Shown: positions 44,159-53,391 of the stretch, piece by piece
Numbering within the stretch: position 1 is the stretch's first letter
How the letters are laid out: every line of letters begins with the position of its first letter
NCBI GenBank assembly: GCA_002292815.1
Contig: DBBX01000010.1
Coordinates: 46,489-110,488, forward strand
Direction of reading: 5' to 3'
DNA: 64,000 nucleotides
Source of the DNA: Thiotrichaceae bacterium UBA973
GTDB lineage: Bacteria; Pseudomonadota; Gammaproteobacteria; Eutrophobiales; Eutrophobiaceae
Made by a program: the position numbers and the translations under genes
The notes under the pieces: generated by a model
What the model saw: only the letters and a program-made list of their open reading frames with translations
Database searches by the model: none
What the model was told of the DNA's origin: nothing

Positions 44159-45643
44159 CTACATTTCATAATGTAGCCCTCCGCCAGGACCTAATGGCAA
44201 GCCGGTATTTATCCATATAACTAATAAAACTAACCATACGATTAAAAATGCGATGGTATAGGGCAGCATCATCGCAACTACGGTACCAAGCCCTGAACCG
44301 CGGACGTATTTTCGTACTTCAATAATGATAATAATCATATAGGGATTCATCGGAGTGATGACATTACTGACTGAATCTCCAACACGATAGGCCGCTTGAG
44401 TGAGTTCGGGGCTGATGCCTATCTGCATCAGCATCGGCACAAATACCGGGGCAAAGAAGGCGTATTTCGCTGAGGAGGAGCCAATAACAAGATTAATTAC
44501 CACGACCATCAAGACAAAGCAGCTGAGTAATAATGCGTCTTGTATCATTAATTGGCGCAGGAACTGGCCGCCGGCGATGGCCAGCATTTGGCCTAAGCCA
44601 GATTGATTAAACGCAGCTATAAATTGAGCGGCAAAAAATGCCAGTACAATATAGGGGCCTAAACGTGCCATGACCTCGCCGAGCATATTGGCGACATCAC
44701 GATCGTTTTTGACCGTGCCTGCCAGAAAACCATAAATTAAGCCGGGCACAAAAAAGAGGATAAATAACAAAGGTACCGTGGCTTCTATCCAACGATCGAA
44801 ACGTTTGCCTTCACCAAACAGAGGGCCATTTGTCAGTGTGATTGCAAAAAACAAGAAGATTAATAAGATAAATACTGACAACACTGAATAGAGCAGGGCG
44901 CGTGTTTCTGTTTTATTGAGTTCACTGTAATTATCATCGAGATTTTGATCGGCAACGCCCGCTATTGCGGGTTCAACAAAACGTTCTGTCACGAACCAGC
45001 CGACGCAAGTTAAAATGATGGTTGAGGCAATCATAAACCACCAGTTCCCGGTAACAGCAACTTGATAGTCGGGAGCAATGATTTGTGCGCCAGCTTGTGT
45101 AAACCCGGCTAACAAGGGATCCAATGCGGTAATAAATAGATTTGCACTAAAGCCAGCAGAGACACCGGCAAATGAAACAGCAATTCCGGTTAAAGGTGAA
45201 CGTCCTGCCGCAATATAAAGAGCAGCAGCTATAGGGATGAGGACAACATAACCTGCGTCTAAGGCGATCGACGAGATGATGCCGAGGAACATGGTTGCCG
45301 GTGTTAGCAAACGATGATGAACATGCGTTATTGAAAAATGTAACAGAGCCGGGAGGAAACCTGTTTTTTCCGCAAGGCCAATTCCCAACATGCCGACGAG
45401 TACAATGCCGAGTGGTGGAAAGCTGATAAAGTTATTTACCATCGTTGATAACAACCACCAGCAACCTGCGGAAGATATTAGATCAAAGGCAGCGATGGTA
45501 TTGCCTTTAGGATCAACAACACTCCAACCTAAATTCGCAATCATTGTTGAAAGAATAAAGACAGTTATTGTGCCGACGATAAACAGCGTGGCTGGATCGG
45601 GAAGTTTATTGCCCGTTTTTTCAATAAACGTGAGAAATTTCAT
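44159..45643 (-). CDS. AbgT-family transporter
   Basis: The 494-residue protein has 11-13 hydrophobic segments and matches the p-aminobenzoyl-glutamate transporter family: MKFLTFIEKTGNKLPDPATL at its start, FLGIISSIALDAGYVVLIP, NLFITALDPLLAGFTQ, GSSSAKYAFFAPVFVPML and DSVSNVITPMNPY. Members import p-aminobenzoyl-glutamate or act as antimetabolite (sulfonamide) efflux pumps. The family motifs are intact. It overlaps the upstream alpha/beta hydrolase gene by four bases, so the two are co-transcribed. Substrate direction is not clear from sequence. Confidence 0.92.
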   Translation of the reverse strand: MKFLTFIEKTGNKLPDPATLFIVGTITVFILSTMIANLGWSVVDPKGNTIAAFDLISSAGCWWLLSTMVNNFISFPPLGIVLVGMLGIGLAEKTGFLPALLHFSITHVHHRLLTPATMFLGIISSIALDAGYVVLIPIAAALYIAAGRSPLTGIAVSFAGVSAGFSANLFITALDPLLAGFTQAGAQIIAPDYQVAVTGNWWFMIASTIILTCVGWFVTERFVEPAIAGVADQNLDDNYSELNKTETRALLYSVLSVFILLIFLFFAITLTNGPLFGEGKRFDRWIEATVPLLFILFFVPGLIYGFLAGTVKNDRDVANMLGEVMARLGPYIVLAFFAAQFIAAFNQSGLGQMLAIAGGQFLRQLMIQDALLLSCFVLMVVVINLVIGSSSAKYAFFAPVFVPMLMQIGISPELTQAAYRVGDSVSNVITPMNPYMIIIIIEVRKYVRGSGLGTVVAMMLPYTIAFLIVWLVLLVIWINTGLPLGPGGGLHYEM

Positions 45644-46491
45644 TTTTGAACAATATCAGTTATGAAACTATTTAGGCCATCGATATATTGTTTGCCACTG
45701 AGTAAGAAGCCATCGTTATGGTTGCCGATCGTGTCTAGAAATAATTTTGTTGTTGTCGTTTCTTTTAAAGCTTCATTAAATAATTGTTTGCCATATTTGT
45801 ATGGGATTACTTCATCTTGTTTACTATGAATGAACAGCGTTGGTGATTTTATATTGGCTATTCTATCTATTGATGAATATTTAATACGGGCCAATAAACG
45901 GGTCGGTAAATAGGGGTAGTAATGTTTTCCCATATCTGCGATTGAGGTGAAACTTGATTCTACAATTAGACCCGCTGCAGCATGTTTTTCAGCAAGCCCG
46001 GTAGCTACCGCGCCGCCTAATGAACGACCAAAGACAATAATGTTATCGCTTTTAATGTTTTTCTCTTTCAGCAAATAGTGCCAGGCCGTTTCAGCATCGA
46101 TATAGGTGCCTTGTTCTGATGGTTCACCGGTGCTCTTTCCATAGCCGCGATAATCGATGATTAATACGGATAATCCGAGTTGATGGAAAATGTTGATACT
46201 ATCAAGACGATGCGAAATATTTCCCGCATTACCATGTAGGAAAAGTAGGGTCGCCCTTGACTCAGCATGTGGAAGCCACCAACCATTTATCACTTCGCCA
46301 TCGATTGTTGTTAAGGCAATGTCTTCGTATTGTAAAGAGATTAATGCGGGTGTTGCTTCAAGTTCTTTATGTGGAAAAAATATTAACTTGGGCTGGAAAA
46401 AATAAATTAATATCGCCAATAAAATCCATGTTGAGACGATGATGAAGATGAACGATTCAAACATGCGTTGAATAATGGCTTTCAATTTCAT
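45640..46491 (-). CDS. Membrane-anchored alpha/beta hydrolase
   Basis: The 283-residue protein begins with an N-terminal membrane helix (about 12-32) and then the alpha/beta-hydrolase fold of COG1073: HGNAGNISHRLDSINIF as oxyanion region, the nucleophile elbow FGRSLGGAVATG (Ser about residue 155), Asp of SKQDEVIPYKYG and His of GNHNDGF. The triad is complete. It is an esterase or peptidase-like hydrolase of unknown substrate facing the periplasm. Its stop overlaps the AbgT start (ATGA). Confidence 0.87.
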   Translation of the reverse strand: MKLKAIIQRMFESFIFIIVSTWILLAILIYFFQPKLIFFPHKELEATPALISLQYEDIALTTIDGEVINGWWLPHAESRATLLFLHGNAGNISHRLDSINIFHQLGLSVLIIDYRGYGKSTGEPSEQGTYIDAETAWHYLLKEKNIKSDNIIVFGRSLGGAVATGLAEKHAAAGLIVESSFTSIADMGKHYYPYLPTRLLARIKYSSIDRIANIKSPTLFIHSKQDEVIPYKYGKQLFNEALKETTTTKLFLDTIGNHNDGFLLSGKQYIDGLNSFITDIVQK

Positions 46492-46551
46492 CTGTATATT
46501 CGCTGTCGTCTAGCAAGGGGCGGTCTAATCTTTTGGATATTAGCGAATTGA

Positions 46552-47106
46552 TTATATGGAGTGATTTTCCAGGTTGTCCTCTAATAGTTTTAAATTACGT
46601 TGTGCGTCCAATAACCAGGGATGAACATCAAGTGCGGCCTTAAATTCGATCATGGCTGATTGCCACCGACGTTGTTTTAGATAACATAAACCACGCCCGG
46701 ATATTGAACCAAAGTGCCGTGGTTCCAGCTTGAGGGTTTCTTTTATGTTTTTTAAGGATGCCTCGACATCACCCATCATATAATTGACCGTAGCGAGTTT
46801 GTTCCAACCTTCTGCATAGTTCGGAGACCGCTTTGTGATATCTGTAAAGATATCGCGGCCCCGCGACAAATTACCCTTACTGACTTCATTCATGCCTTGT
46901 GCCACTAGCTCATCAATTGTCTGGTCATCTGATTCCAGCCATAGCGCCCATATTTGTTGTGCTATTGCCTGGCCAGTTTCAGAATTTTGAGCGGCTTTTA
47001 GATCGCTGAATAGATTGTCTAATTCAACGTTTGTTTGATCGGCGAAAACAGGCTGTATTGTTAATAGGGCAAAGAGGAAAATAAATGATGCTAAGCGAGT
47101 ATTCAT
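46552..47106 (-). CDS. Exported TPR protein
   Basis: I start at 47106 because MNTRLASFIFLFALLTIQ then forms a standard Sec signal (cleavage around VFA-DQ); an upstream in-frame ATG at 47139 adds 11 residues. The 184-residue product has three TPR repeats (about 85-160), such as GWNKLATVNYMMGDVEASL and SISGRGLCYLKQRRWQSAM. It is a periplasmic TPR adaptor of unknown partner. It is separated from trxB by a strong inverted repeat. Confidence 0.8.
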   Translation of the reverse strand: MNTRLASFIFLFALLTIQPVFADQTNVELDNLFSDLKAAQNSETGQAIAQQIWALWLESDDQTIDELVAQGMNEVSKGNLSRGRDIFTDITKRSPNYAEGWNKLATVNYMMGDVEASLKNIKETLKLEPRHFGSISGRGLCYLKQRRWQSAMIEFKAALDVHPWLLDAQRNLKLLEDNLENHSI

Positions 47107-47179
47107 TGCGTTATTTGTCCGTAAATACTGAATAGACATTGTTAATTATTAGCCGTTCCATCACAAGCTAAAATAGCTC

Positions 47180-47208
47180 AGGAAGCTCTGATTGAATCAG
47201 AGCTTCCT
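47180..47208. terminator. Perfect 14-bp inverted repeat after trxB
   Basis: AGGAAGCTCTGATT and its exact complement AATCAGAGCTTCCT flank a single base, giving an almost gapless palindrome 14 bases 3' of the trxB stop and upstream of the TPR gene. A T run after it is weak on either strand, so it may be a weak terminator, a processing hairpin or a protein site. Confidence 0.6.
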
Positions 47209-47222
47209 TTAATAACGCCTGT

Positions 47223-48176
47223 TTACTCCAACTCGTCTAAATAGGCCTCAGCATCTAGTGCGGCCATACAACCGCTACCTGCTGAGGTGATAGCTTGACG
47301 ATAAACATGATCAGCAACATCGCCAGCGGCAAAAATACCGGGGATATTGGTTGAGGTGGCTTGACCTTCAATGCCACTTTTGATCTTTATGTAGCCATTA
47401 TTCATATCAAGTTGGCCGTCAAATATCTGCGTATTGGGTTTATGCCCAATCGCTATAAAAACACCTTTGAGATCGATGTCTTTCGTCTCCTCACCTTGTG
47501 TACTCTTGATGCGCATACCCGTCACACCACTATCATCACCTAAAACTTCATCTAGTGTGTAATTCCATTCAATCTTAATATTACCGTTTTTTTCTTTTTC
47601 AATGAGTCGATCGGATAATATTTTTTCTGAGCGAAATTTGTCACGACGGTGAACAACCGTGACGCTATTTGCAATATTAGATAAATAGAGGGCTTCTTCG
47701 ACTGCTGTATTTCCGCCGCCGATAACAGCAACATCGGCACCTCGATAGAAAAAACCATCGCAAGTAGCACAGGCAGAGACGCCTTTTCCTTGAAAGGCTT
47801 CTTCAGAAGGTAATCCCAGATACTGAGCTGAAGCACCAGTAGCGATGATCAGCGCGTCACAAGTGTAGGTTCCATTATCACCGGTCAATTTAAAAGGGCG
47901 TTCTGTTAGCTCAGCCGTATGGATATGATCAAATATTAATTCAGTATCAAATTTTTCGACGTGTTTTTGCATACGAAGCATCAAATCCGGTCCTTGCAAG
48001 CCTTCAACATCCCCTGGCCAGTTGTCTACATCTGTTGTAGTTGTTAATTGACCACCTTGTTCTATCCCTGTGATCAATACCGGAGAAAGATTAGCACGTG
48101 CTGCGTATAATGCTGCTGTATACCCAGCAGGTCCTGAACCGAGGATTAATAGTTTTGAATGACGTGTATCGCTCAT
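47223..48176 (-). CDS. trxB: Thioredoxin reductase TrxB
   Basis: The 317-residue NADPH-dependent flavoprotein has FAD site GSGPAGYTAALYAAR, the redox-active CATCDGFFY (about 136-144), the NADPH site GGGNTAVEEALYL, and C-terminal FAAGDVADHVYRQAITSAG. It recycles thioredoxin. It is divergent from ftsK, with 176 bases between the starts. Confidence 0.97.
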   Translation of the reverse strand: MSDTRHSKLLILGSGPAGYTAALYAARANLSPVLITGIEQGGQLTTTTDVDNWPGDVEGLQGPDLMLRMQKHVEKFDTELIFDHIHTAELTERPFKLTGDNGTYTCDALIIATGASAQYLGLPSEEAFQGKGVSACATCDGFFYRGADVAVIGGGNTAVEEALYLSNIANSVTVVHRRDKFRSEKILSDRLIEKEKNGNIKIEWNYTLDEVLGDDSGVTGMRIKSTQGEETKDIDLKGVFIAIGHKPNTQIFDGQLDMNNGYIKIKSGIEGQATSTNIPGIFAAGDVADHVYRQAITSAGSGCMAALDAEAYLDELE

Positions 48177-48352
48177 GAATGACTGCTCCTACGTATTTTA
48201 GCCCTGTTTAAAAGTGGGCTATGGTACGTTAAAGCAGTATGATCAGCAAAAACAATTAGACAACATGAAAATTGATTTATTCCAAATTTATAGTTTAAAT
48301 AGTTCCTTTATAAACATATAATTACAGATAATATCTAGTAAAAAGGATTAAT

Positions 48353-50659
48353 GTGACACAAGCATCACGTAAACAAAAAGAAAGCAAACCTATCGCTGAC
48401 CATGTCATGACTAATGTCAGAGAAGTGCTGGTGTTTGCTTCTATAGTCATTGGGCTTTTTCTATTCCTGGCATTATTGACCTATCATCCTGACGATCCTG
48501 GATGGTCGCATTCTGTATCAGCAAATGAATTCCATAATAGTGTCGGGGCTGTAGGTGCCTGGATAGCGGATATCATACTTTATGTCTTTGGCTATTTTGG
48601 TTATCTGTTTCCGATAATGATTTTTGTTAGCGGTTGGCGATTGTTTCAATCTCGACGTAAACAAGAGCCGTTTAATCAACTATTACTCTCCATTCGCACA
48701 GTCGGGATAGTCTTTGGTCTCATTGGGGGGTGCGGGGTTGCCTGGATGCACTTTAGTGCTGGAAATGCACTCCCTTACGAAGTCAGAGGAGCAGGTGGCA
48801 TATTAGGCGATGCTATTGGTTCAATATTATTAAACACCACTGGTGAAATCGGCAGCACATTATTGATGTTGGCGATGCTGATGATTGGTTTGACCTTATA
48901 TACGGGACTGTCCTGGGTTGTTGTTATGGATTCTACCGGTCGTTTTACTTTGAATTCTATAACTGTGTTTAGAAATCGATTAGCTTCATTCAAGGATGAG
49001 GCAGAAGGCCGTCGTGTAAAAAAGGATCGAGAGCATCTATTTAAGCAAGAACAAGAGATAGTCGAGCAACGCATGCCGCCTAAGATCGAGCCTATCAGAC
49101 ATGAGATCGAACCTGGTATCCGCGCTGTTAAGGAAAAACAAGAAAATTTATTTGAACCGCCTGCTGAAACGGCGTTGCCGCCATTAAGTTTACTTGACGA
49201 GCCGCCACCCAAGAAGACCCAATATTCAAAAGAAGCGCTGGAAGCCATATCAAGACAAGTCGAATTAAAGTTGAAGGATTTTGGTGTGACAGTAGAAGTT
49301 GTTGCTGTCCATCCTGGGCCTGTCATAACCCGTTTTGAACTAGATCCTGCTCCAGGTGTAAAAGGCAGTCAGATAATTAATCTGTCCAAAGATTTGGCAC
49401 GATCTTTAGCGGTTATTAGCGTTAGAGTGGTCGATGTTATTCCGGGAAAACCCTATATCGGACTGGAGATTCCAAATGAAAATCGTGAGCTGGTAACGCT
49501 AGGCGAGATATTAAACACTAAGGAATATGAATCGATTAAATCACCGATGGTATTGGCATTAGGTAAAGATATCGGTGGCAAGCCGATCGTGACAGATCTG
49601 GGTAAGATGCCGCATTTATTAGTAGCAGGTACCACTGGCTCAGGTAAATCAGTTGCCTTGAATGCCATGATCTTAAGCTTGCTCTATAAAGCAACGCCAT
49701 TAGAAGTTCGCTTAATCATGATCGATCCGAAGATGCTTGAATTATCAGTTTATGAGGGCATTCCTAATCTTCTTGCGCCGGTCGTGACAGATATGAAAGA
49801 AGCGGCGAATGCACTGCGTTGGTGTGTTGCTGAAATGGAACGGCGTTACAAGCTGATGTCTGCACTTGGCGTCAGGAACATCACCGGATATAACAAAAAA
49901 GTCCTTGACGCGATTGCTAGTGGCAACCCTATCCCTGACCCAACCTATAAACCCATCAGTGAAGATGATGAAATACGCTATCTAGAAAAACTACCATTTA
50001 TCATTGTCATCATTGACGAATTAGCCGACATGATGATGACGGTGGGTAAGAAGGTTGAAGAACTCATTGCCAGATTGGCGCAGAAGGCAAGAGCAGCTGG
50101 TGTGCATTTGATATTAGCGACACAGCGTCCTTCAGTCGATGTTATTACTGGTTTAATTAAAGCGAATGTTCCTACACGAATCGCCTTTCAGGTTTCTTCA
50201 AAGATCGATTCAAGAACGATCCTTGATCAAATGGGAGCAGAGCAATTGTTAGGGCACGGCGATATGTTGTATCTGCCTCCGGGTACAAGTTTACCTGAAC
50301 GAGTTCATGGTGCGTTTGTCTCAGATGAAGAGGTGCATAAAGTGGTTGATGACCTTAAGTCGAGAGGAACGCCTGAATATATTGATGATATTTTACGTGG
50401 GCCTTCTGAAGGTGGTGCGGATGCCATCCCCGGTCTTGATGCACCAAGAGATGATATGGACCCGCTTTATGATGAAGCGGTTCGTATCGTTACAGAAACA
50501 CGTAAGGCTTCTATATCCTACATACAAAGAAGATTGAAAGTAGGATACAACCGCGCAGCAAGGATAGTAGAAGAAATGGAAAACAGTGGTCTGGTTGGAC
50601 CATTGGAATCGAACGGTAGTCGAGAAATTTTGGCTGCTTCACCACCACCAATTGATTAA
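48353..50659 (+). CDS. ftsK: DNA translocase FtsK
   Basis: The 768-residue protein starts at GTG 48353 (AAAAGGA upstream). It has four N-terminal membrane helices (about 25-190), a short linker, the alpha-beta motor with Walker A TTGSGKSVALNAM (about 427-439) and IIVIIDELADMMM, and the C-terminal winged gamma domain (KASISYIQRRLKVGYNRAA). It pumps chromosome DNA and activates XerCD at dif during division. The linker is short compared with the 1300-residue enteric FtsK. lolA follows after 8 bases. Confidence 0.97.
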   Translation: MTQASRKQKESKPIADHVMTNVREVLVFASIVIGLFLFLALLTYHPDDPGWSHSVSANEFHNSVGAVGAWIADIILYVFGYFGYLFPIMIFVSGWRLFQSRRKQEPFNQLLLSIRTVGIVFGLIGGCGVAWMHFSAGNALPYEVRGAGGILGDAIGSILLNTTGEIGSTLLMLAMLMIGLTLYTGLSWVVVMDSTGRFTLNSITVFRNRLASFKDEAEGRRVKKDREHLFKQEQEIVEQRMPPKIEPIRHEIEPGIRAVKEKQENLFEPPAETALPPLSLLDEPPPKKTQYSKEALEAISRQVELKLKDFGVTVEVVAVHPGPVITRFELDPAPGVKGSQIINLSKDLARSLAVISVRVVDVIPGKPYIGLEIPNENRELVTLGEILNTKEYESIKSPMVLALGKDIGGKPIVTDLGKMPHLLVAGTTGSGKSVALNAMILSLLYKATPLEVRLIMIDPKMLELSVYEGIPNLLAPVVTDMKEAANALRWCVAEMERRYKLMSALGVRNITGYNKKVLDAIASGNPIPDPTYKPISEDDEIRYLEKLPFIIVIIDELADMMMTVGKKVEELIARLAQKARAAGVHLILATQRPSVDVITGLIKANVPTRIAFQVSSKIDSRTILDQMGAEQLLGHGDMLYLPPGTSLPERVHGAFVSDEEVHKVVDDLKSRGTPEYIDDILRGPSEGGADAIPGLDAPRDDMDPLYDEAVRIVTETRKASISYIQRRLKVGYNRAARIVEEMENSGLVGPLESNGSREILAASPPPID

Positions 50660-50667
50660 ATACGCAT

Positions 50668-51318
50668 ATGTCTAAATACAAAATACTCTTCATTATTTTT
50701 TGCATTTCAAGTAGTGCATTTGTTTCTGCTGCCGAACGAGTTGATCCATTAAAAATATTCCTTAAAGAATTTAAAACATTGCAGGCCAACTTTACCCAAA
50801 CCTTATTAAGTGAAGATGGGCAGCAGCTTGAAAAAACCACAGGGACTTTATATTTACAACAACCGGGCAAGTTTAACTGGCACTATAAAGAACCCTATAT
50901 TCAAAAAATAATAACCAATGGTGAAGTATTGTGGATCTATGATGAAGATCTGGAGCAACTTACCATTAGAAAGTTTGAAAGTGACATGATTGAAAAAACT
51001 CCTGCAGCAATCATTTTAGGGAATTCAAAACTGGAAAAACATTTTGATCAGGTCGATTTAGGTAACATCGATGGGTATAACTGGGTAGAGCTGACGCCGC
51101 GCGATCTGAATGCACAATATGCAAATATACGCATTGGTTTTGATGTCAAACGTCTGGGCATGATGATCATTGCTGATAATCTTGGACAAACTACACGTAT
51201 TGATTTTGATGATGTGAATAAAAATACAACATTAGCTGCAGAACTATTTAATTTTGAAATCCCAGCGGATGTAGATGTTATAGACGAAAGACAAACATCA
51301 ACATCAGAATCAGAGTAA
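50668..51318 (+). CDS. lolA: Outer-membrane lipoprotein chaperone LolA
   Basis: The 216-residue protein has a Sec signal (about 1-20, ending VSA-AE) and LolA features: LKEFKTLQANFTQTLLSED at the start, YLQQPGKFNWHYKEPYIQK (Trp/Tyr-rich), and NGEVLWIYDEDLEQLT. It carries lipoproteins from LolCD across the periplasm to LolB. It lies between ftsK and rarA, the common gammaproteobacterial order. The genes for its partners (lolC, lolD) lie about 18 kb away in the window. Confidence 0.95.
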   Translation: MSKYKILFIIFCISSSAFVSAAERVDPLKIFLKEFKTLQANFTQTLLSEDGQQLEKTTGTLYLQQPGKFNWHYKEPYIQKIITNGEVLWIYDEDLEQLTIRKFESDMIEKTPAAIILGNSKLEKHFDQVDLGNIDGYNWVELTPRDLNAQYANIRIGFDVKRLGMMIIADNLGQTTRIDFDDVNKNTTLAAELFNFEIPADVDVIDERQTSTSESE

Positions 51319-51389
51319 TATTTATCAAATAGTCATTTGATTGTTGCATGGGAATTTTATATGCAGGATAGGAAATGATCAGCTAACTC

Positions 51390-52694
51390 ATGACAAAAGA
51401 CACTGATTACCGACCACTTGCAGATCGTATGCGCCCGGCGACGATCGACGCCTATATCGGACAAGAACACATTCTTGGGAGTAACAAACCATTAAGGTTA
51501 GCGATTGAGCAAGGCCGTTTGCACTCCATGGTTTTCTGGGGCCCTCCGGGCACAGGTAAAACCACACTGGCCAGATTAATTACTAAATCCTGTGATGCTC
51601 AATTCCTGTCTGTCTCTGCTGTCTTGAGCGGGGTAAAAGATATCCGTGCTGCGATAGAACAAGCAAAACAATATCGAGAGGTTTATGATAAGGAAACCGT
51701 ACTCTTTGTAGATGAAGTACATCGGTTTAACAAATCACAACAGGATGCCTTTTTGCCTTATGTGGAAGACGGCACCGTTACCTTTATCGGTGCGACCACC
51801 GAGAACCCTTCGTTTGAATTAAATAACGCTTTGTTATCTCGAGTCCGTGTCTATGTCTTAAAGTCACTGGCAACGGACAGTATCAAGCATATATTACAAT
51901 TAGCACTCAAGAATGATGAGATTGGTCTAGGTCAATTAAACCTGTCACTTGATGAAGCAGCGGTAAGTAAACTGGCATCCGTTGCGGATGGTGATGCCAG
52001 ACGTGCATTAAACCTTCTCGAAATAGCCTCTGATTTGGCAGAAGAGGGTGTCATTACCGAGAGCTTATTAAATGAAGTGTTGGTCGATGGATCGCTGCGA
52101 CGTTTTGATAAAGGCGGCGAAGCCTTTTATGACCAAATCTCTGCCTTACATAAATCAGTGCGCGGTTCTAATCCAGACGCTGCATTATATTGGTTTGTCA
52201 GAATGATTGACGGCGGCTGCGACCCATTTTATGTTGCCCGGCGTGTCGTTCGAATGGCTACAGAAGATATCGGCAATGCCGATCCCAGAGGCTTACGACT
52301 TGCCCTGGATGCATGGGAAACACAAGAACGGCTTGGATCACCAGAAGGTGAATTGGCCATTGCGCAAGCCATTATTTATCTTGCCTGCGCGGCAAAGAGT
52401 AATGCCGTTTATGCCGCTTTTAATACCGCTATGCAAGATGCCAAACACTCTGGATCAAAAGAAGTGCCGTTACACTTACGTAATGCACCGACGAAATTAA
52501 TGAAGTCACTCGATTATGGTAAAGACTATCGCTATGCTCATAATGAAACAGACGGCTATGCCGCAGGCGAGCATTATTTTCCAGAGGATATGGAAGAAAA
52601 AACGTATTATCATCCGGTTAACCGTGGATTAGAAATCAAGATTGCTGAAAAACTGGCGATGTTGAGAGAACAAGACAAGACCGCAAGAAAATAA
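51390..52694 (+). CDS. rarA: Replication-associated recombination protein RarA (MgsA)
   Basis: The 434-residue AAA+ ATPase has Walker A FWGPPGTGKTTLARLI (about 50-65), Walker B LFVDEVHRFNKSQQDAFL, sensor GATTENPSFELN, and the C-terminal tetramerisation region SGSKEVPLHLRNAPTKLMK. It acts at stalled forks. Full length and intact. The start lies 71 bases after lolA, and crcB follows after 4 bases. Confidence 0.96.
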   Translation: MTKDTDYRPLADRMRPATIDAYIGQEHILGSNKPLRLAIEQGRLHSMVFWGPPGTGKTTLARLITKSCDAQFLSVSAVLSGVKDIRAAIEQAKQYREVYDKETVLFVDEVHRFNKSQQDAFLPYVEDGTVTFIGATTENPSFELNNALLSRVRVYVLKSLATDSIKHILQLALKNDEIGLGQLNLSLDEAAVSKLASVADGDARRALNLLEIASDLAEEGVITESLLNEVLVDGSLRRFDKGGEAFYDQISALHKSVRGSNPDAALYWFVRMIDGGCDPFYVARRVVRMATEDIGNADPRGLRLALDAWETQERLGSPEGELAIAQAIIYLACAAKSNAVYAAFNTAMQDAKHSGSKEVPLHLRNAPTKLMKSLDYGKDYRYAHNETDGYAAGEHYFPEDMEEKTYYHPVNRGLEIKIAEKLAMLREQDKTARK

Positions 52695-52698
52695 AATA

Positions 52699-53073
52699 AT
52701 GATGCAAATTATTTCAATAGCCGTTGGTGGTGCTGTAGGCGCCTTATGTCGTTATGGTATGTCTACCGGCATTTATAGTCTGCTTGGACGCGGATTTCCC
52801 TATGGCACACTGGCTGTCAATGTATTAGGTTCATTCATTATGGGGGCGGCCTACATCACCTTGATTGAACGTATGGATGTCAGCCCGGAATGGCGCGCAG
52901 GCATTACTATAGGACTACTCGGCGCGTTTACAACGTTCTCTACATTTTCGATTGAGACACTAAATTTGCTTGAGTCTGGCGATACTTTAAAAGCAGGGTT
53001 GAATATTTTGTTGAGTGTTTCACTCTGCATAACAGGCTGTTGGTTCGGCATGATTCTTGGGAGGCAATTATGA
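52699..53073 (+). CDS. crcB: Fluoride ion channel CrcB (FluC)
   Basis: The 124-residue protein has four membrane helices and the family motifs GGAVGALCRYGMS at the start, YGTLAVNVLGSFIMGA and GLLGAFTTFSTFSIET, whose Phe and Thr/Ser line the pore. It exports fluoride as a dimer. It is 4 bases downstream of rarA, and its stop overlaps the DUF190 gene (ATGA). Confidence 0.95.
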   Translation: MMQIISIAVGGAVGALCRYGMSTGIYSLLGRGFPYGTLAVNVLGSFIMGAAYITLIERMDVSPEWRAGITIGLLGAFTTFSTFSIETLNLLESGDTLKAGLNILLSVSLCITGCWFGMILGRQL

Positions 53074-53375
53074 GTGAGTCAGAGGTACTGGTTGTTCGTA
53101 TCTATTTACATGAATCTAAATCACAAATGAAAGAATTACTTGAATACTTGCATGATCAAAACAAGGTTCATGGCGTCACCGTTTTTAGAGGAATAACAGG
53201 CTTCGGCACTTCCGGTAAATATCATTCTTCTAGCTTAATAGACATGTCATTAGATTTACCATTGGCCATTGAATTTTTTGATGAACCTGAAAAAGTAAGG
53301 TCAATCATTGAAGAATTAAATAAAAAAATAAAACCAGGTCATCTCGTCTATTGGTCTGCAAACATAAATATGTAA
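53070..53375 (+). CDS. DUF190 protein (CrcB-linked)
   Basis: I start at ATG 53070 (MSESEVLVVRIYLHESK), which overlaps the crcB stop and is preceded by GGGAGGCAATT; the longer frame to 53040 lies inside crcB. The 101-residue product matches DUF190, a PII/ACT-like ferredoxin fold: GVTVFRGITGFGTSGKYHSS, SLDLPLAIEFFDEP. Such genes are common next to fluoride channels, suggesting a regulatory or accessory role. Confidence 0.92.
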   Translation: MSESEVLVVRIYLHESKSQMKELLEYLHDQNKVHGVTVFRGITGFGTSGKYHSSSLIDMSLDLPLAIEFFDEPEKVRSIIEELNKKIKPGHLVYWSANINM

Positions 53376-53391
53376 CAGGAATAAATTAGAA

